Below, in pieces: positions 63,598 to 64,000 of a stretch of 64,000 nt of DNA. The position numbers and the translations under genes are program-made. The stretch's first letter is position 1. The number at the start of each line of letters is the position of its first letter. The stretch is from Bradyrhizobium niftali (GTDB taxonomy: Bacteria > Pseudomonadota > Alphaproteobacteria > Rhizobiales > Xanthobacteraceae). The notes under the pieces were generated by a model. It was not told the origin of the DNA and did not search any database. It saw only the letters and a list, made by a program, of their open reading frames with translations. The stretch spans positions 62,001-126,000 of the forward strand of contig NZ_SPQT01000020.1 of assembly GCF_004571025.1 (NCBI RefSeq). The letters run 5' to 3'.

Positions 63598-64000
63598 ATG
63601 CAACATGCTGCTTTGGTCAAAGCCCTGATGCTCGCGACCGCCCTGCTCGCCTCAACACCCGTTGCCGCCGAAATCCGCATCATCCAGTCACCGGGCGGAC
63701 AGGTCGGGCCGTTCCTCGACCTGTTCGAGAAGGTGCGCGAGAGCGGCGAGCGCGTGGTGATCGACGGCCCCTGCCTGTCCGCCTGCACGCTGGTGCTGAG
63801 CATCGTGCCGGGCGAGCGCATCTGTGTCACCAAACGCGCCGTGCTCGGATTCCATGCAGCGCGTTCGGTCGACCGGCGCGGGCGCTTCTATGCCGAGCCG
63901 GAAGCCTCCGACGCGGTGCTCCAAGCCTATCCGGGGCCGGTGCGCGACTGGATCGGCCGCCGCGGCGGCCTCACCTCACGGTTGCTGTTGTTGAAGGGGC
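63598..64000 (+). CDS. Exported ClpP-fold-like protein (C-terminus off the window)
   Basis: Open frame from ATG 63598, with GGAGAG upstream, to the right edge (134 residues seen). A signal peptide (MLATALLASTPVAA) is followed by IRIIQSPGGQVGPFLDLFEK, VVIDGPCLSACTLVLSIVPG and ICVTKRAVLGFHAARSV. This pattern resembles periplasmic ClpP-like proteins in which SACT may supply the nucleophile and FHAA the His. Cut by the window edge; the remaining catalytic residue, if any, is not visible. Confidence 0.7.
   Translation, partial: MQHAALVKALMLATALLASTPVAAEIRIIQSPGGQVGPFLDLFEKVRESGERVVIDGPCLSACTLVLSIVPGERICVTKRAVLGFHAARSVDRRGRFYAEPEASDAVLQAYPGPVRDWIGRRGGLTSRLLLLKG

Overview
The window reads as a chromosomal segment of a Bradyrhizobium-like alphaproteobacterium (Nitrobacteraceae). 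The clues are high GC with strong third-position GC, many short palindromic intergenic repeats of the kinds I associate with Bradyrhizobium/Rhodopseudomonas, a split transhydrogenase (pntAA-pntAB-pntB), a GapR gene, an alphaproteobacterial aa3-oxidase subunit IV, and a tol-pal-tilS-ftsH block. I see no rRNA, tRNA, CRISPR array, integrase, transposase or plasmid origin. Most of it looks like core genome, with small accessory pieces between repeats.

Layout. 1-5.7 kb: a PAS/GGDEF/EAL protein cut by the left edge, an LhgO-like FAD oxidoreductase, two tiny DUF465 (YdcH-type) proteins, two small unknown proteins and a GGDEF protein. 5.8-10.7 kb: purE-purK, an AqpZ aquaporin, ribosomal protein S21, a TPR lipoprotein and an Ala/Pro-rich anchored protein. 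10.8-14.6 kb: a minus-strand set of alpha/beta hydrolase, Na+/H+ antiporter, Ca2+/H+ antiporter ChaA and a cupin, plus a 56-residue gene. 14.7-17.8 kb: pntB, pntAB, pntAA and the oxidase subunit IV. 18-24.6 kb: a 989-residue membrane patatin, a TetR gene divergent from a sterol-desaturase-family gene with two operator-like palindromes between them, and an M3 oligopeptidase with a KSSLA-repeat tail at its N-terminus. 24.7-30.7 kb: a sigma-54-type response regulator, an L,D-transpeptidase and a DUF882 (YcbK-type) protein. 30.7-36.6 kb: a DUF1801 gene bracketed by two related repeats, GapR, DUF1244, DUF1036, pyruvate kinase, a TetR and a PAP2 phosphatase. 36.7-41 kb: a Flp pilin, two multi-pass membrane proteins (one GT87) and an exported hydrolase.

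41.2-54 kb, all on the minus strand, is the envelope block tolQ-tolR-tolA-tolB, then a GGDEF/EAL protein and an N-acyl amino acid synthase (FeeM)-like protein, then pal-cpoB-tilS-ftsH-DUF3052. The two genes between tolB and pal are the most unusual arrangement in the window, and a TTAA-N7-TTAA (CtrA-type) site lies upstream of the FeeM-like gene.

54-64 kb: gamma-glutamyltransferase, an SDR with Phe at the usual catalytic Tyr position, serine acetyltransferase, three small proteins, a DUF2852 gene and a TetR gene that share a 19-bp operator-like palindrome, two YciI-type proteins, an NTF2-like protein, a cupin, a FabG-like SDR and the start of an exported ClpP-fold-like protein cut by the right edge.
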